From Labrenzia sp. CE80 (GTDB taxonomy: Bacteria > Pseudomonadota > Alphaproteobacteria > Rhizobiales > Stappiaceae): a stretch of 64,000 nt of DNA. The notes beneath the pieces were generated by a model. It saw only the letters and a program-made list of their open reading frames with translations. It was not told the origin of the DNA and did no database searches. The translations under genes and the position numbers were made by a program. The DNA lies in the NCBI RefSeq assembly GCF_009650605.1, contig NZ_WAJT01000002.1, forward strand, positions 186,001-250,000, read 5' to 3'. Below, piece after piece: positions 43,495 through 52,803 of the stretch; positions within the stretch are counted from its first letter, which is position 1; each line of letters opens with the position of its first letter.

Positions 43495-44280
43495 ATGTCC
43501 AAATATGATCCCTTGAGAGAACACTTGGCCCGACTGGAAGATGTGGTCTGGGCTGCCAAGCTCGGCGACCTTGAATCAATTCTCGGCTCAGGTCTGCCCA
43601 AAAGCGCTCGTGAACACAGAACCTGGTGGGCAAATTCCGGCGGAAGCCTGGTTCACCAGAACTCGTGGCTTGATGCCGGTTGGCGTGTCGAGAGAACGGA
43701 CCTTCCCCGCGATGTGGTTGTGTTCCGGCGCCGCAGAATCGCCGGCACCTCGCTTGCGGTCTCGTCCCGGACCAGTGCCAACAAGCTGGTCGACGGGGCC
43801 AATGCTGGCGAGAGAAGGCTCGCCAAGGAAATGGCAGCCCTGCGGCAGCCTGTGACGGTGACCCTTCGCGCCGAGTGGACCGCGCTGGGTGCTGTTCACA
43901 AGGTTCCGTGCTCCGCGGCTGCAATTCCAGCGGATGCCGGTGTGGCGCGGATCGTTTATCTCGATGGCGATCAGCCCCGCTCGGTCATTATTGAGACGAC
44001 GAACATTCAACTCTTCTACCGCACATTGCGTCTTGAGCTGAAAGCCGCATCAGAGGGCGGACAGGAACAAACTCGGTGCGCGCTCTGGGATCGCCTCGGG
44101 CTCAATGTGTCGGATCCGATGGAATTCGACCTGATCCGGGCGGGCAATGCCTGGCTCCTTACGGACGGGCGCGGCCGCAAGGCGGATCTTGAGGTCGATG
44201 AGGAGCGGGGTCTTGTTGCTCAATTGCTCGTCCTTCAGGAGCGTCAGGCCGGCATTCCGACCAGCTTCGTCGGGCTCTGA
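43495..44280 (+). CDS. DUF7662-like N-terminal domain plus unknown C-terminal domain
   Basis: The 261-residue protein begins with a module of about 80 residues, SKYDPLREHLARLEDVVW then LPKSAREHRTWWANSGG and WLDAGWRVERTDL, matching the conserved pattern of the DUF7662 domain (HRxWW, WxxAGWxV). The rest (about 85-261) is of no family I recognise; it is mixed alpha/beta with RIVYLDGDQPRSVIIETTN. No nuclease or ATPase motif is visible. It converges with the GrpB-family gene. Confidence 0.7.
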   Translation: MSKYDPLREHLARLEDVVWAAKLGDLESILGSGLPKSAREHRTWWANSGGSLVHQNSWLDAGWRVERTDLPRDVVVFRRRRIAGTSLAVSSRTSANKLVDGANAGERRLAKEMAALRQPVTVTLRAEWTALGAVHKVPCSAAAIPADAGVARIVYLDGDQPRSVIIETTNIQLFYRTLRLELKAASEGGQEQTRCALWDRLGLNVSDPMEFDLIRAGNAWLLTDGRGRKADLEVDEERGLVAQLLVLQERQAGIPTSFVGL

Positions 44281-44297
44281 CCAGGGAACGGATGCTT

Positions 44298-44855
44298 TTA
44301 CTGGCTATCGGCAAAGCCGAGGTCGGTGCGGTTCAGGTTGCGTAGAGTGGTTTCAATGAACTGCGTCTTCCCTACCGAATAGGCATGCCAATCCTGATTG
44401 TCTTGCGCGATCAGCCTGTGCTTCAAGGCTTCATAGTCGCGTCGAAGGTTGCCGTCGGCAGAGAGCGCATCGCGAAAGGCCGCGCGTCTGAGGGGCGCCA
44501 GAGCGTCAGGGAAACAGAGGCAGATCCGGTGAGCAGGCTGGAGCACGCAAACCCCGTCCTCTTCAGGCATGTTTCTGTCGGCAAATGTCAGATGAAAGAC
44601 ATCGCACTCATATAGAAAGCCCAGAGGAGAGTACTCAGCCGCCACCAGCCGGGAAACAGCCTCATCAAGGTGATTCGCATCCTCCAGGATGACATCCAGA
44701 TGAAACTTCGGCTTGGCCGCTAGATTTTTGACCGCGGTGCTGCCGACGTGATCGATGTGCGTAGTCAAATCCTCCAGAACAAGCCTCACCTGTGCCATCA
44801 GCGCATTGGCCTGCTGGTCCCGGAGCGGCGTATATGCGCCAAGTTCGATAGACAA
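44298..44855 (-). CDS. GrpB/UPF0157-family protein
   Basis: The 185-residue protein has the GrpB family core: IDHVGSTAVKNLAAKPKFHLDVIL near residues 34-58 (nucleotidyltransferase-like GSTxV and D-containing strand), and a C-terminal FRDALSADGNLRRDYEALK. These proteins share the nucleotidyltransferase fold, and their reaction is largely unknown. It is transcribed toward the DUF7662 gene and away from zapE. Confidence 0.85.
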   Translation of the reverse strand: MSIELGAYTPLRDQQANALMAQVRLVLEDLTTHIDHVGSTAVKNLAAKPKFHLDVILEDANHLDEAVSRLVAAEYSPLGFLYECDVFHLTFADRNMPEEDGVCVLQPAHRICLCFPDALAPLRRAAFRDALSADGNLRRDYEALKHRLIAQDNQDWHAYSVGKTQFIETTLRNLNRTDLGFADSQ

Positions 44856-45074
44856 TGATGCCTCTCCGATGCGAGCGGTGAGTATGGAAGAATCGTCGGA
44901 TACAGGTGTTCCAACGATGATTTAAATGGATTTGACTGGGGGTTCCAGAAGCTGTGCGCATGAGATGAGCTTGCATCTTGTCCGGTTTGACCTTATGCGA
45001 GCGGGCAGGGCGACAGTTTGGCGCAGCCTGAGGTCTTGGGCGCGCGGACGAGATGTCAGGAACGGAGCGCCAAG

Positions 45075-46235
45075 GTGAAAGTGGAACTGCCGGTCAGTCG
45101 GGCTCTTCAGAACCGATATGAGGCATTGGTATCCTCCGGAGAGATCAGCGAGGATCCGATCCAGTTGGGTATTGTGCGCCAGCTTGATCTCCTGAACACC
45201 GAACTCTCCAATCTTCGCCTTGCCTCCAAGAAAAGCTCCCTCGGCTGGCTCTTTGGCCGTAATAAAAAGAACGAACGCAGCACCAAGGGACTCTATGTCT
45301 GGGGCGGCGTTGGCCGCGGCAAGACGATGCTCATGGACCTCTTCATGGAAGTGGCTGTGGTCAAGCGCAAGCGCCGCGCGCACTTTCACGAATTCATGGC
45401 CGACGTGCACGAGCGCATTCATGCCTATCGACAGGCGTTGAAGAGCGGTGAAGTCAAGGGGGATGACCCGATCCCTCCCGTGGCGGAGCAGATCGCCGAC
45501 GAGACTCGGCTGCTATGCTTCGATGAATTCTCGGTGACCGACATTGCCGATGCAATGATCCTTGGCCGTTTGTTCACACAGCTTTTCGCACGCGGGGTTG
45601 TCGTGGTCGCCACGTCGAACGTGGACCCGAAAGATCTTTACCGCGACGGCCTCAACCGGCAGCTGTTTCTGCCATTCGTGGCGCTTCTTCAGGAGCATGT
45701 CGATGTGGTCATGCTCGACAGCCCAACCGACTATCGGCTGGAGAAATTGGCAGGTGCGCCCATCTACCTGACGCCGCTCGGCGCGGAAGCAGATAGCGGA
45801 ATGGACGCTCTCTGGCGCAAGCTGACCCACGGGGTGACGCCGCATACGGATGAGCTGGAGCACAAGGGCCGCAAGATTCCGGTCCGGGTCGCTGCCGCAG
45901 GTGCCGCGCGCTTCTCCTTCGATGATTTGTGCATGCAGCCTCTTGGGGCGGCTGACTACCTGCGCATTGCCCATGCCTATGGAACGGTGTTTCTGGAAGG
46001 TGTGCCTGTGATGAGCAAGCAGCGGCGCAACGAGGCCAAGCGCTTTATCAATCTCATCGATACGCTCTATGACAATGGTGTCAAACTCGTCGTGTCCGCC
46101 GAGGCCGAGCCCACGGGGCTCTATGTATCGGGTGACGGCACAGAGGCATTTGAATTCGACAGGACCGTGTCTCGTTTGATCGAAATGCGGTCTGAAGCTT
46201 ATCTTGCGGGAGGCCAAACGCGCTTGCACGCATAA
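45075..46235 (+). CDS. zapE: Cell division protein ZapE (AFG1-like ATPase)
   Basis: The 386-residue AAA-type ATPase has Walker A GGVGRGKTMLMDLF (near residue 77), Walker B LLCFDEFSVTDIADAM, and sensor 1 VVVATSNVDPKDLYRDGLNR, all typical of ZapE/AFG1. The C-terminal FEFDRTVSRLIEMRS is also family-like. ZapE acts on the Z-ring during constriction, and its AFG1 relatives handle membrane proteins. A TTG at 45018 is in frame; the GTG at 45075 preceded by CGGAG seven bases before is the better start. It sits immediately upstream of mdh, as commonly in rhizobia. Confidence 0.92.
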   Translation: MKVELPVSRALQNRYEALVSSGEISEDPIQLGIVRQLDLLNTELSNLRLASKKSSLGWLFGRNKKNERSTKGLYVWGGVGRGKTMLMDLFMEVAVVKRKRRAHFHEFMADVHERIHAYRQALKSGEVKGDDPIPPVAEQIADETRLLCFDEFSVTDIADAMILGRLFTQLFARGVVVVATSNVDPKDLYRDGLNRQLFLPFVALLQEHVDVVMLDSPTDYRLEKLAGAPIYLTPLGAEADSGMDALWRKLTHGVTPHTDELEHKGRKIPVRVAAAGAARFSFDDLCMQPLGAADYLRIAHAYGTVFLEGVPVMSKQRRNEAKRFINLIDTLYDNGVKLVVSAEAEPTGLYVSGDGTEAFEFDRTVSRLIEMRSEAYLAGGQTRLHA

Positions 46236-46344
46236 GTACGCATTCCCAATACGTCATCTATAAAGACGGGAAGGCGGTCAAATATTTCCGTTCCGTTTGC
46301 AATATTCTTTTGGTTAGCTTGCACGGAACGAACAAAGGGAGTAG

Positions 46345-46372
46345 TGCCATCCGCAGTCATCAGCGGATGGCA
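46345..46372 (+). promoter_or_regulatory. Perfect 10-bp hairpin in the mdh leader
   Basis: TGCCATCCGC and GCGGATGGCA pair perfectly around the 8-base loop AGTCATCA, ending 36 bases before the mdh ATG. It is not followed by a T tract, so it is not a terminator. It could be a regulator's dyad or an RNA element controlling mdh-suc translation or stability. Confidence 0.55.
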
Positions 46373-46408
46373 TAAGGTTCCATCTTACGTAAAGGGAAAC
46401 TTTCGGAT

Positions 46409-47371
46409 ATGGCGCGGAACAAGATTGCTTTGATCGGCTCTGGTCAGATCGGCGGTACGCTCGCTCATCTTGCTGGCTTGAAAGAACTGGGAGACATCGT
46501 TCTCTTCGACATCGCGGAAGGCACACCGCAGGGCAAGGCCCTCGACCTGGCTGAATCTTCCCCGGTCGACGGATTTGATGCCAAGCTCGCTGGTGCAAAT
46601 GACTACGCGGCCATCGAAGGCTCCGACGTTGTCATCGTCACTGCAGGCGTCCCGCGCAAGCCGGGCATGAGCCGCGACGATCTTCTCGAGATCAACCTGA
46701 AGGTTATGGAGCAGGTCGGTGCCGGCATCGCCAAATACGCTCCCAACGCTTTCGTCATCTGCATCACTAACCCGCTCGATGCGATGGTCTGGGCTCTGCA
46801 GAAGTTCTCCGGCCTGCCGAAGAACAAGGTCGTCGGCATGGCTGGCGTTCTCGACAGCGCACGGTTCCGTTATTTCCTCGCTGAGGAATTCAACGTTTCC
46901 GTTGAAGACGTCACCGCGTTCGTTCTGGGCGGCCACGGCGACACCATGGTGCCGCTGACCCGTTACTCCACCGTTGCCGGTATCCCGCTGACCGATCTGG
47001 TCAAGATGGGCTGGTGCACGGCTGAGCGTCTGGAAGAGATCGTTCAGCGCACGCGTGATGGGGGCGCTGAGATCGTTGGCTTGCTGAAGACCGGTTCGGC
47101 CTTCTACGCGCCTGCGTCTTCCGCAATCGCAATGGCGGAAAGCTACCTCAAGGACAAGAAGCGCGTTCTGCCTTGCGCAGCTGCCCTCGATGGCCAGTAC
47201 GGCCTCAAGGACACCTACGTCGGTGTGCCGGTTGTCATCGGTGCCGAGGGCGTCGAGCGCGTCATCGAGATCGACATGGCTTCCGACGAGAAGGCCATGT
47301 TCGACAAGTCCATCGCATCCGTTGATGGCCTGGTCGAAGCTTGTAAGAAGATCCAGCCGGCGCTCGCTTAA
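46409..47371 (+). CDS. mdh: Malate dehydrogenase
   Basis: The 320-residue NAD-dependent enzyme oxidises malate to oxaloacetate. It has the Rossmann GSGQIGGTLAHLAG at the N terminus, the catalytic arginine loop region AGVPRKPGMSRDDLL, ITNPLDAMVWALQ, and the catalytic histidine in VLGGHGDTMVPL. It is the LDH-like MDH type found in alphaproteobacteria. It heads the mdh-sucCDAB cluster, with AAAGGGAAA as SD; 69 bases separate it from sucC. Confidence 0.96.
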   Translation: MARNKIALIGSGQIGGTLAHLAGLKELGDIVLFDIAEGTPQGKALDLAESSPVDGFDAKLAGANDYAAIEGSDVVIVTAGVPRKPGMSRDDLLEINLKVMEQVGAGIAKYAPNAFVICITNPLDAMVWALQKFSGLPKNKVVGMAGVLDSARFRYFLAEEFNVSVEDVTAFVLGGHGDTMVPLTRYSTVAGIPLTDLVKMGWCTAERLEEIVQRTRDGGAEIVGLLKTGSAFYAPASSAIAMAESYLKDKKRVLPCAAALDGQYGLKDTYVGVPVVIGAEGVERVIEIDMASDEKAMFDKSIASVDGLVEACKKIQPALA

Positions 47372-47392
47372 GCGTCTGCCGAATGTAAAGAT

Positions 47393-47419
47393 GGCCGCCA
47401 CTGATCCTCGGTGGCGGTC
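47393..47419 (+). other. Intercistronic hairpin between mdh and sucC
   Basis: CCGCCAC (47395-47401) pairs with GTGGCGG (47411-47417), extendable by a G-C pair and a wobble pair, with a 9-base loop and no T tract. It lies 21 bases before the sucC ATG and may affect mRNA processing between the two genes. Confidence 0.45.
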
Positions 47420-47440
47420 CTCCGACAACGGGGGAAACTG

Positions 47441-48640
47441 ATGAACATCCATGAATATCAGGCCAAAGCGGTTCTGAAGGAATACGGCGCTCCGGTTGCA
47501 GAAGGTGTCGCCATCTTCTCCGCCGACGAGGCAGAAGCTGCTGCCAAGAAGCTTCCCGGACCGCTCTGGGTCGTGAAGTCGCAGATCCACGCAGGTGGTC
47601 GCGGCAAAGGCAAGTTCAAGGAACTGTCTGCAGATGCAAAGGGCGGTGTTCGTCTCGCATTCTCGCTGGACGAAGTTACGTCCCACGCGAAAGACATGCT
47701 CGGTAACACGCTGGTCACCGCTCAGACCGGTGATGCGGGCAAGGTTGTCAACCGTCTCTACATCGAAGACGGCGCTGACATCGAGCGCGAACTTTACCTC
47801 TCCATTCTGGTTGACCGCACCGTCGGTCGTCCGGCTTTCGTGGTTTCCACCGAAGGCGGCATGGACATTGAGGCGGTTGCGCATGACACACCGGAAAAGA
47901 TCCACAACGTTGCGGTCGATCCGGACACAGGCGTAACCGAAGCCGATGCTGCCGCACTCTGCGACGCTCTGGAACTGACCGGTGTTGCCCGCGAAGACGG
48001 CATGAAGCTCTTTCCGATCCTCTACACGGCCTTCGTGGAAAAGGACATGGCGCTTCTTGAAGTCAATCCGTTGATCGTCATGAAGGACGGCCGCCTGCGT
48101 GTTCTTGACGCCAAGGTCTCTTTCGACGGCAACGCGCTCTTCCGCCACGACGACATCATGGCCCTGCGCGATGAGACCGAAGAAGACGCCAAGGAAATCG
48201 AAGCGTCCAAATATGACTTGGCCTACGTTGCCCTCGACGGTGACATCGGCTGCATGGTCAACGGTGCCGGTCTTGCCATGGCGACCATGGACATCATCAA
48301 GCTCTACGGCGCCGAGCCTGCCAACTTCCTCGATGTTGGTGGCGGTGCGACCAAGGAGAAGGTGACGGCTGCGTTCAAGATCATCACGTCCGATCCGAAC
48401 GTCAAAGGCATCTTGGTCAACATCTTCGGCGGGATCATGCGCTGTGACATCATCGCGGAAGGCGTTCTTGCTGCCGTGACTGAAGTTGGCCTTCAGGTTC
48501 CGCTCGTTGTGCGCCTCGAAGGCACCAACGTCGAGCTCGGCAAGAAGATCATTTCCGACAGTGGAATGAACGTCATTGCCGCTGACGATCTCGACGACGC
48601 CGCCCAGAAAATCGTGAAAGCCGTCAAGGGGGGCGCGTAA
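47441..48640 (+). CDS. sucC: Succinate-CoA ligase (ADP-forming) subunit beta
   Basis: The 399-residue beta subunit has the ATP-grasp fold: the start MNIHEYQAKAVLKEYG, the nucleotide site around VVKSQIHAGGRGKGKFKEL, ALLEVNPLIV and the C-terminal CoA-ligase domain with FLDVGGGATKEKV and NIFGGIMRCD. An upstream in-frame start at 47411 is rejected because GGGGGAAA precedes the ATG at 47441. Its TAA is immediately followed by the sucD ATG. Confidence 0.96.
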   Translation: MNIHEYQAKAVLKEYGAPVAEGVAIFSADEAEAAAKKLPGPLWVVKSQIHAGGRGKGKFKELSADAKGGVRLAFSLDEVTSHAKDMLGNTLVTAQTGDAGKVVNRLYIEDGADIERELYLSILVDRTVGRPAFVVSTEGGMDIEAVAHDTPEKIHNVAVDPDTGVTEADAAALCDALELTGVAREDGMKLFPILYTAFVEKDMALLEVNPLIVMKDGRLRVLDAKVSFDGNALFRHDDIMALRDETEEDAKEIEASKYDLAYVALDGDIGCMVNGAGLAMATMDIIKLYGAEPANFLDVGGGATKEKVTAAFKIITSDPNVKGILVNIFGGIMRCDIIAEGVLAAVTEVGLQVPLVVRLEGTNVELGKKIISDSGMNVIAADDLDDAAQKIVKAVKGGA

Positions 48641-49549
48641 ATGTCGATCCTCGTCAATAAAGACACGAAAATCATCGTTCAGGGCCTGACCGGCAAGACC
48701 GGCACGTTCCACACGGAACAGGCTCTGCAGTACTACGGCACTCAGATGGTTGGTGGCGTGCATCCCAAGAAGGGCGGCGAAAGCTGGACGTCCAGCCTCG
48801 ACGCTGATGCCAAGCTGCCGATCTTCGCGACCGTTGGTGAAGCCAAGGAAGCCACCGGTGCAGACGCGTCGGTGATCTATGTTCCGCCGGCAGGTGCTGG
48901 TGCCGCCATCATCGAAGCGATCGATGCGGAAGTTCCGTTCATCGTCTGCATCACCGAGGGCATCCCGGTTGCCGATATGGTCAAGGTCAAGCGCCGGTTG
49001 GAAAAGTCCAACTCCCGCCTGCTCGGCCCGAACTGCCCCGGCATCCTGACCCCTGAAGAGTGCAAGATCGGCATCATGCCGGGCTCCATCTTCAAGAAGG
49101 GTTCTGTCGGCGTTGTTTCCCGCTCAGGCACACTGACCTACGAAGCGGTCTTCCAGACCTCGAACGCCGGCCTCGGCCAGACCACTGCGGTCGGCATCGG
49201 CGGCGACCCGGTCAAGGGCACCGAATTCATCGACGTCCTGGAAATGTTCCTGGCGGACGATGAGACCAAGTCGATCATCATGATCGGTGAAATCGGTGGT
49301 TCTGCTGAAGAAGAAGCCGCTCAGTTCCTGAAGGACGAGGCCAAGAAGGGTCGCTCCAAGCCGATGGCCGGCTTTATTGCAGGCCGCACGGCTCCTCCGG
49401 GCCGCACCATGGGTCACGCAGGTGCTGTGATCTCCGGCGGCAAGGGTGGCGCGGAAGACAAGATCGCGGCAATGGAAGAGGCCGGTATCAAGGTTTCTCC
49501 GTCCCCAGCCAAGCTTGGCGAAACCCTTCTCGAAGTATTGAAGGGCTAA
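48641..49549 (+). CDS. sucD: Succinate-CoA ligase (ADP-forming) subunit alpha
   Basis: The 302-residue alpha subunit has a CoA-binding Rossmann domain with VQGLTGKTGTFHTEQAL and GGVHPKKGG, and the phosphohistidine site in APPGRTMGHAGAVISGG. With SucC it converts succinyl-CoA to succinate with substrate-level phosphorylation. Directly abuts sucC; a gap of about 200 bases follows before sucA. Confidence 0.97.
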   Translation: MSILVNKDTKIIVQGLTGKTGTFHTEQALQYYGTQMVGGVHPKKGGESWTSSLDADAKLPIFATVGEAKEATGADASVIYVPPAGAGAAIIEAIDAEVPFIVCITEGIPVADMVKVKRRLEKSNSRLLGPNCPGILTPEECKIGIMPGSIFKKGSVGVVSRSGTLTYEAVFQTSNAGLGQTTAVGIGGDPVKGTEFIDVLEMFLADDETKSIIMIGEIGGSAEEEAAQFLKDEAKKGRSKPMAGFIAGRTAPPGRTMGHAGAVISGGKGGAEDKIAAMEEAGIKVSPSPAKLGETLLEVLKG

Positions 49550-49570
49550 AGAATAATTATGCTGGTGCCG

Positions 49571-49591
49571 AAGCGTAAATTGTTTACGTTT
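49571..49591. promoter_or_regulatory. Dyad upstream of sucA
   Basis: CGTAAA-TTG-TTTACG (49574-49588) is a perfect 6-3-6 inverted repeat, extended by AA/TT pairs outside. It lies about 160 bases before sucA in the largest gap of the cluster and could be a regulator site for a separate sucAB promoter. Confidence 0.4.
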
Positions 49592-49751
49592 TAGTAGGCA
49601 TAGTGACGCGACGCGGTCGAGACGCCCTTGGTGCCTTGACCGCAATTCATGAGGGGGTCGGTGTTTACATCGGCCTGAAAAGGAACCCAGGAAGGGCTCA
49701 TCCGGGTCCACCTGAAAGAACAAGGGCGGGGCACCCCTCCGCTGGATGGAC

Positions 49752-52733
49752 ATGGCACGGCAGGAAGCGAACAACGTATTCGCACTGACGTCGTTGCTTT
49801 ACGGCGCCAACGCAGCCTATATCGAAGACCTCTACGCTCAGTACAAGGAAGACCCGAGCTCGGTTGATGCCGAGTGGCAGGAGTTTTTCGCGAGCTTCCA
49901 GGACGCCAAGGAAGACGTCCTAAAGGAAGCACGCGGTGCGCCGTGGAAACGCAAGGATTGGCCTATTGCGGCCAACGGCGATCTGGTCAACGCATTCGAT
50001 GGCAACTGGGCTCCCATCGAGCAGAAGCTCGGTGACAAGCTCAAGAAGAAATCCGAGGCCAAGGGCGCACCGATGTCCGACGCCGAGGTCCATCAGGCGA
50101 CGCGGGACTCCGTCCGCGCCCTGATGATGATCCGCGCCTATCGCATGCGCGGTCACCTTCATGCGGATCTCGATCCTCTGAAGCTTTCGCCTCCAGGCGA
50201 TCACGAGGAGCTGCATCCCTCATCCTATGGCTTCGTGGATGCCGACTGGGATCGCAAAATTTTCATCGACAACGTGCTCGGCCTTGAATACGCCACGCTG
50301 CGCGAGATGATGGACATTCTGAAGCGGACCTACTGTTCGACGCTCGGTGTCGAATTCATGCACATCTCCGATCCGGCCGCCAAGGCCTGGCTTCAGGAAC
50401 GCATCGAAGGTCCGGACAAGCATGTTGCCTTCACCAAGGAAGGCAAGAAGGCGATCCTGAACAAGCTGGTCGAGGCCGAAGGCTTCGAAAAGTTCCTGGA
50501 CGTGAAATACACCGGCACCAAGCGTTTCGGCCTTGATGGCGGGGAAGCGCTGATCCCGGCGCTGGAACAGATCATCAAGCGCGGCGGTCAGCTCGGCCTG
50601 AAGGACATTGTTTTCGGCATGGCCCACCGTGGTCGCCTGAACGTTCTGACACAGGTGATGGCCAAGCCGCACCGCGCTGTCTTCCACGAGTTCAAGGGCG
50701 GTTCCGCTGCCCCTGATGATGTCGAAGGCTCGGGCGATGTAAAGTATCACCTCGGCGCATCTTCCGACCGCTCGTTCGACGGCAACGATGTTCACCTGTC
50801 CCTGACCGCGAACCCGTCTCACCTTGAAATCGTCAACCCGGTCGTTCTGGGCAAGGCGCGCGCAAAGCAGGATCAGCTGTCGGCAGTCGATGGCCATTGG
50901 GTCGACACCACCGAGGTTGACCGGTCCAAGGTTCTGCCGCTTCTCCTGCATGGTGATGCTGCTTTTGCCGGCCAGGGTGTGGTTGCCGAATGTTTCGGTC
51001 TGTCCGCACTTCGCGGCCACCGCACGGGTGGTTCGCTCCATGTCATCATCAACAACCAGATCGGCTTCACGACGAACCCGCGCTTCTCGCGCTCGTCTCC
51101 GTATCCGTCCGATATGGCAAAGGTGATCGAAGCGCCGATCTTCCACGTCAATGCGGATGATCCAGAAGCCGTGACCTTTGCGGCCAAGATCGCGATTGAG
51201 TACCGCCAGACCTTTGGTCGTCCGGTCGTGATCGACATGATCTGCTACCGCCGCTTCGGCCACAACGAAGGCGACGAGCCGGCGTTCACCCAGCCGATCA
51301 TGTACCGGAAGATCCGCAAGCACGCGACAACGCTGCAGATCTATTCCGAGCGCCTGGTCAAGGAAGGCGTCTTGAGCGCCGACGAAGTCGAAAAGATGAA
51401 GTCCGATTGGCGGGCGCATCTCGATGGCGAATTCGAAGCTGGCAATGCGTTCAAGCCGAACAAGGCAGATTGGCTCGACGGCAAGTGGTCCGGCATGAAG
51501 CGTGCCGATGACGAGGAAGATCCCCGTCGTGGCTCCACCGGTCTGTCGGACGGGGATCTGGAGACAATCGGCAAGGCGCTGACCACCGTTCCTGACGGCT
51601 TCAACGTGCATCGCACGATCGCCCGCTTCCTGAACAATCGCAAAAAGATGTTCGACAGCGGCGAAGGCGTCGATTGGGCGACAGCGGAAGCGATGGCCTT
51701 TGCAGGCCTTCTGAACGAGGGGCATGCGGTTCGTCTGTCCGGCCAGGATTGTGAGCGCGGGACGTTCTCCCAGCGTCACTCGGTTCTTTATGATCAGGAA
51801 GACGAGAGCCGCTATATCCCGCTGAACAACATTTCCAAAGATCAGGCGCGTTACGAGGTCATCAACTCGATGCTCTCCGAAGAAGCGGTGCTTGGCTTCG
51901 AATACGGTTATTCGTTGGCCGAGCCGAATGCGTTGACCCTTTGGGAAGCCCAGTTCGGTGATTTCGCCAATGGTGCGCAGGTTCTGTTCGACCAGTTCAT
52001 CTCTTCCGGCGAACGCAAGTGGTTGCGCATGTCCGGGCTCGTCTGTCTCCTGCCTCACGGTTATGAGGGGCAGGGTCCGGAACATTCCTCGGCGCGTCTG
52101 GAGCGTTTCCTCCAGCTCTGTGCGGAAGACAACATGCAGGTGGCGAACTGTACGACGCCGGCAAACTACTTCCACATTCTGCGCCGTCAGATCCGCCGGG
52201 ACATCCGCAAGCCGCTGATCTTGATGACGCCGAAGTCGCTTCTGCGCAACAAGCGGGCCGTCTCCAAGATGAGCGAGATGAACCAGGACAGCTCATTCCA
52301 CCGTCTGCTGTGGGATGATGCGGAAATGGGTAGCTCGGAAACCAAGCTGGTGGCTGACGACAAGATCCGCCGCGTGATCATGTGTTCGGGCAAGGTCTAC
52401 TTCGACCTGCTCGACGAACGTGAAAAACGGGGCATCAATGACGTCTACTTGCTGCGCGTCGAACAGCTTTACCCGTTCCCGAAGAAGGCCTTGGCGCAGG
52501 AGCTTAACCGCTTCAAAAACGCCGACATGGTCTGGTGTCAGGAAGAGCCCAAGAACATGGGCTCGTGGTTCTTTGTCGAACCCTACATCGAATGGGTTCT
52601 GGAGCAGATCGGCGCCAAGGTGAAGCGCCCTGTCTATGCAGGCCGCAGCGCTATGGCTTCAACGGCGACAGGTCTGATGTCAGCGCATCTTGCGCAGCTT
52701 CAGGCGTTCCTCGACGAGGCATTTGGAAAGTAA
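49752..52733 (+). CDS. sucA: 2-oxoglutarate dehydrogenase E1 component
   Basis: The 993-residue thiamine-diphosphate decarboxylase has the family's N-terminal NVFALTSLLYGANAAYIEDL peripheral segment, GMAHRGRLNVLTQVM, the ThDP/Mg region HGDAAFAGQGVVAECF, the RRFGHNEGDEPAFTQP loop, and the C-terminal LLPHGYEGQGPEHSSARLER. It commits 2-oxoglutarate to the complex with SucB and Lpd encoded downstream. Two starts are possible, ATG 49746 and ATG 49752; the latter gives the MARQE beginning usual in rhizobia. Confidence 0.96.
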   Translation: MARQEANNVFALTSLLYGANAAYIEDLYAQYKEDPSSVDAEWQEFFASFQDAKEDVLKEARGAPWKRKDWPIAANGDLVNAFDGNWAPIEQKLGDKLKKKSEAKGAPMSDAEVHQATRDSVRALMMIRAYRMRGHLHADLDPLKLSPPGDHEELHPSSYGFVDADWDRKIFIDNVLGLEYATLREMMDILKRTYCSTLGVEFMHISDPAAKAWLQERIEGPDKHVAFTKEGKKAILNKLVEAEGFEKFLDVKYTGTKRFGLDGGEALIPALEQIIKRGGQLGLKDIVFGMAHRGRLNVLTQVMAKPHRAVFHEFKGGSAAPDDVEGSGDVKYHLGASSDRSFDGNDVHLSLTANPSHLEIVNPVVLGKARAKQDQLSAVDGHWVDTTEVDRSKVLPLLLHGDAAFAGQGVVAECFGLSALRGHRTGGSLHVIINNQIGFTTNPRFSRSSPYPSDMAKVIEAPIFHVNADDPEAVTFAAKIAIEYRQTFGRPVVIDMICYRRFGHNEGDEPAFTQPIMYRKIRKHATTLQIYSERLVKEGVLSADEVEKMKSDWRAHLDGEFEAGNAFKPNKADWLDGKWSGMKRADDEEDPRRGSTGLSDGDLETIGKALTTVPDGFNVHRTIARFLNNRKKMFDSGEGVDWATAEAMAFAGLLNEGHAVRLSGQDCERGTFSQRHSVLYDQEDESRYIPLNNISKDQARYEVINSMLSEEAVLGFEYGYSLAEPNALTLWEAQFGDFANGAQVLFDQFISSGERKWLRMSGLVCLLPHGYEGQGPEHSSARLERFLQLCAEDNMQVANCTTPANYFHILRRQIRRDIRKPLILMTPKSLLRNKRAVSKMSEMNQDSSFHRLLWDDAEMGSSETKLVADDKIRRVIMCSGKVYFDLLDEREKRGINDVYLLRVEQLYPFPKKALAQELNRFKNADMVWCQEEPKNMGSWFFVEPYIEWVLEQIGAKVKRPVYAGRSAMASTATGLMSAHLAQLQAFLDEAFGK

Positions 52734-52740
52734 TTGTGTA

Positions 52741-52760
52741 GGGGGCCGCTCGCGGCCCCC
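52741..52760 (+). other. G+C-rich hairpin between sucA and sucB
   Basis: GGGGGCCG and CGGCCCCC form a perfect 8-bp stem with a 4-base loop, 7 bases after the sucA stop, with no T tract after it. It is likely an mRNA stability or processing element setting SucA to SucB ratios; this is inference. Confidence 0.55.
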
Positions 52761-52803
52761 GTCATGACCGGAAATGGCCAGGCAAACTTAAGAGAAGGCG
52801 ACC

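Noticed and set aside
46385..48763. A 792-codon open frame antisense to mdh, sucC and the start of sucD
   Set aside because: It is a shadow of three unmistakable TCA genes and has no independent support.
50220..52175. A 651-codon open frame antisense to sucA
   Set aside because: Shadow of the SucA coding sequence; no start signal or recognisable protein.
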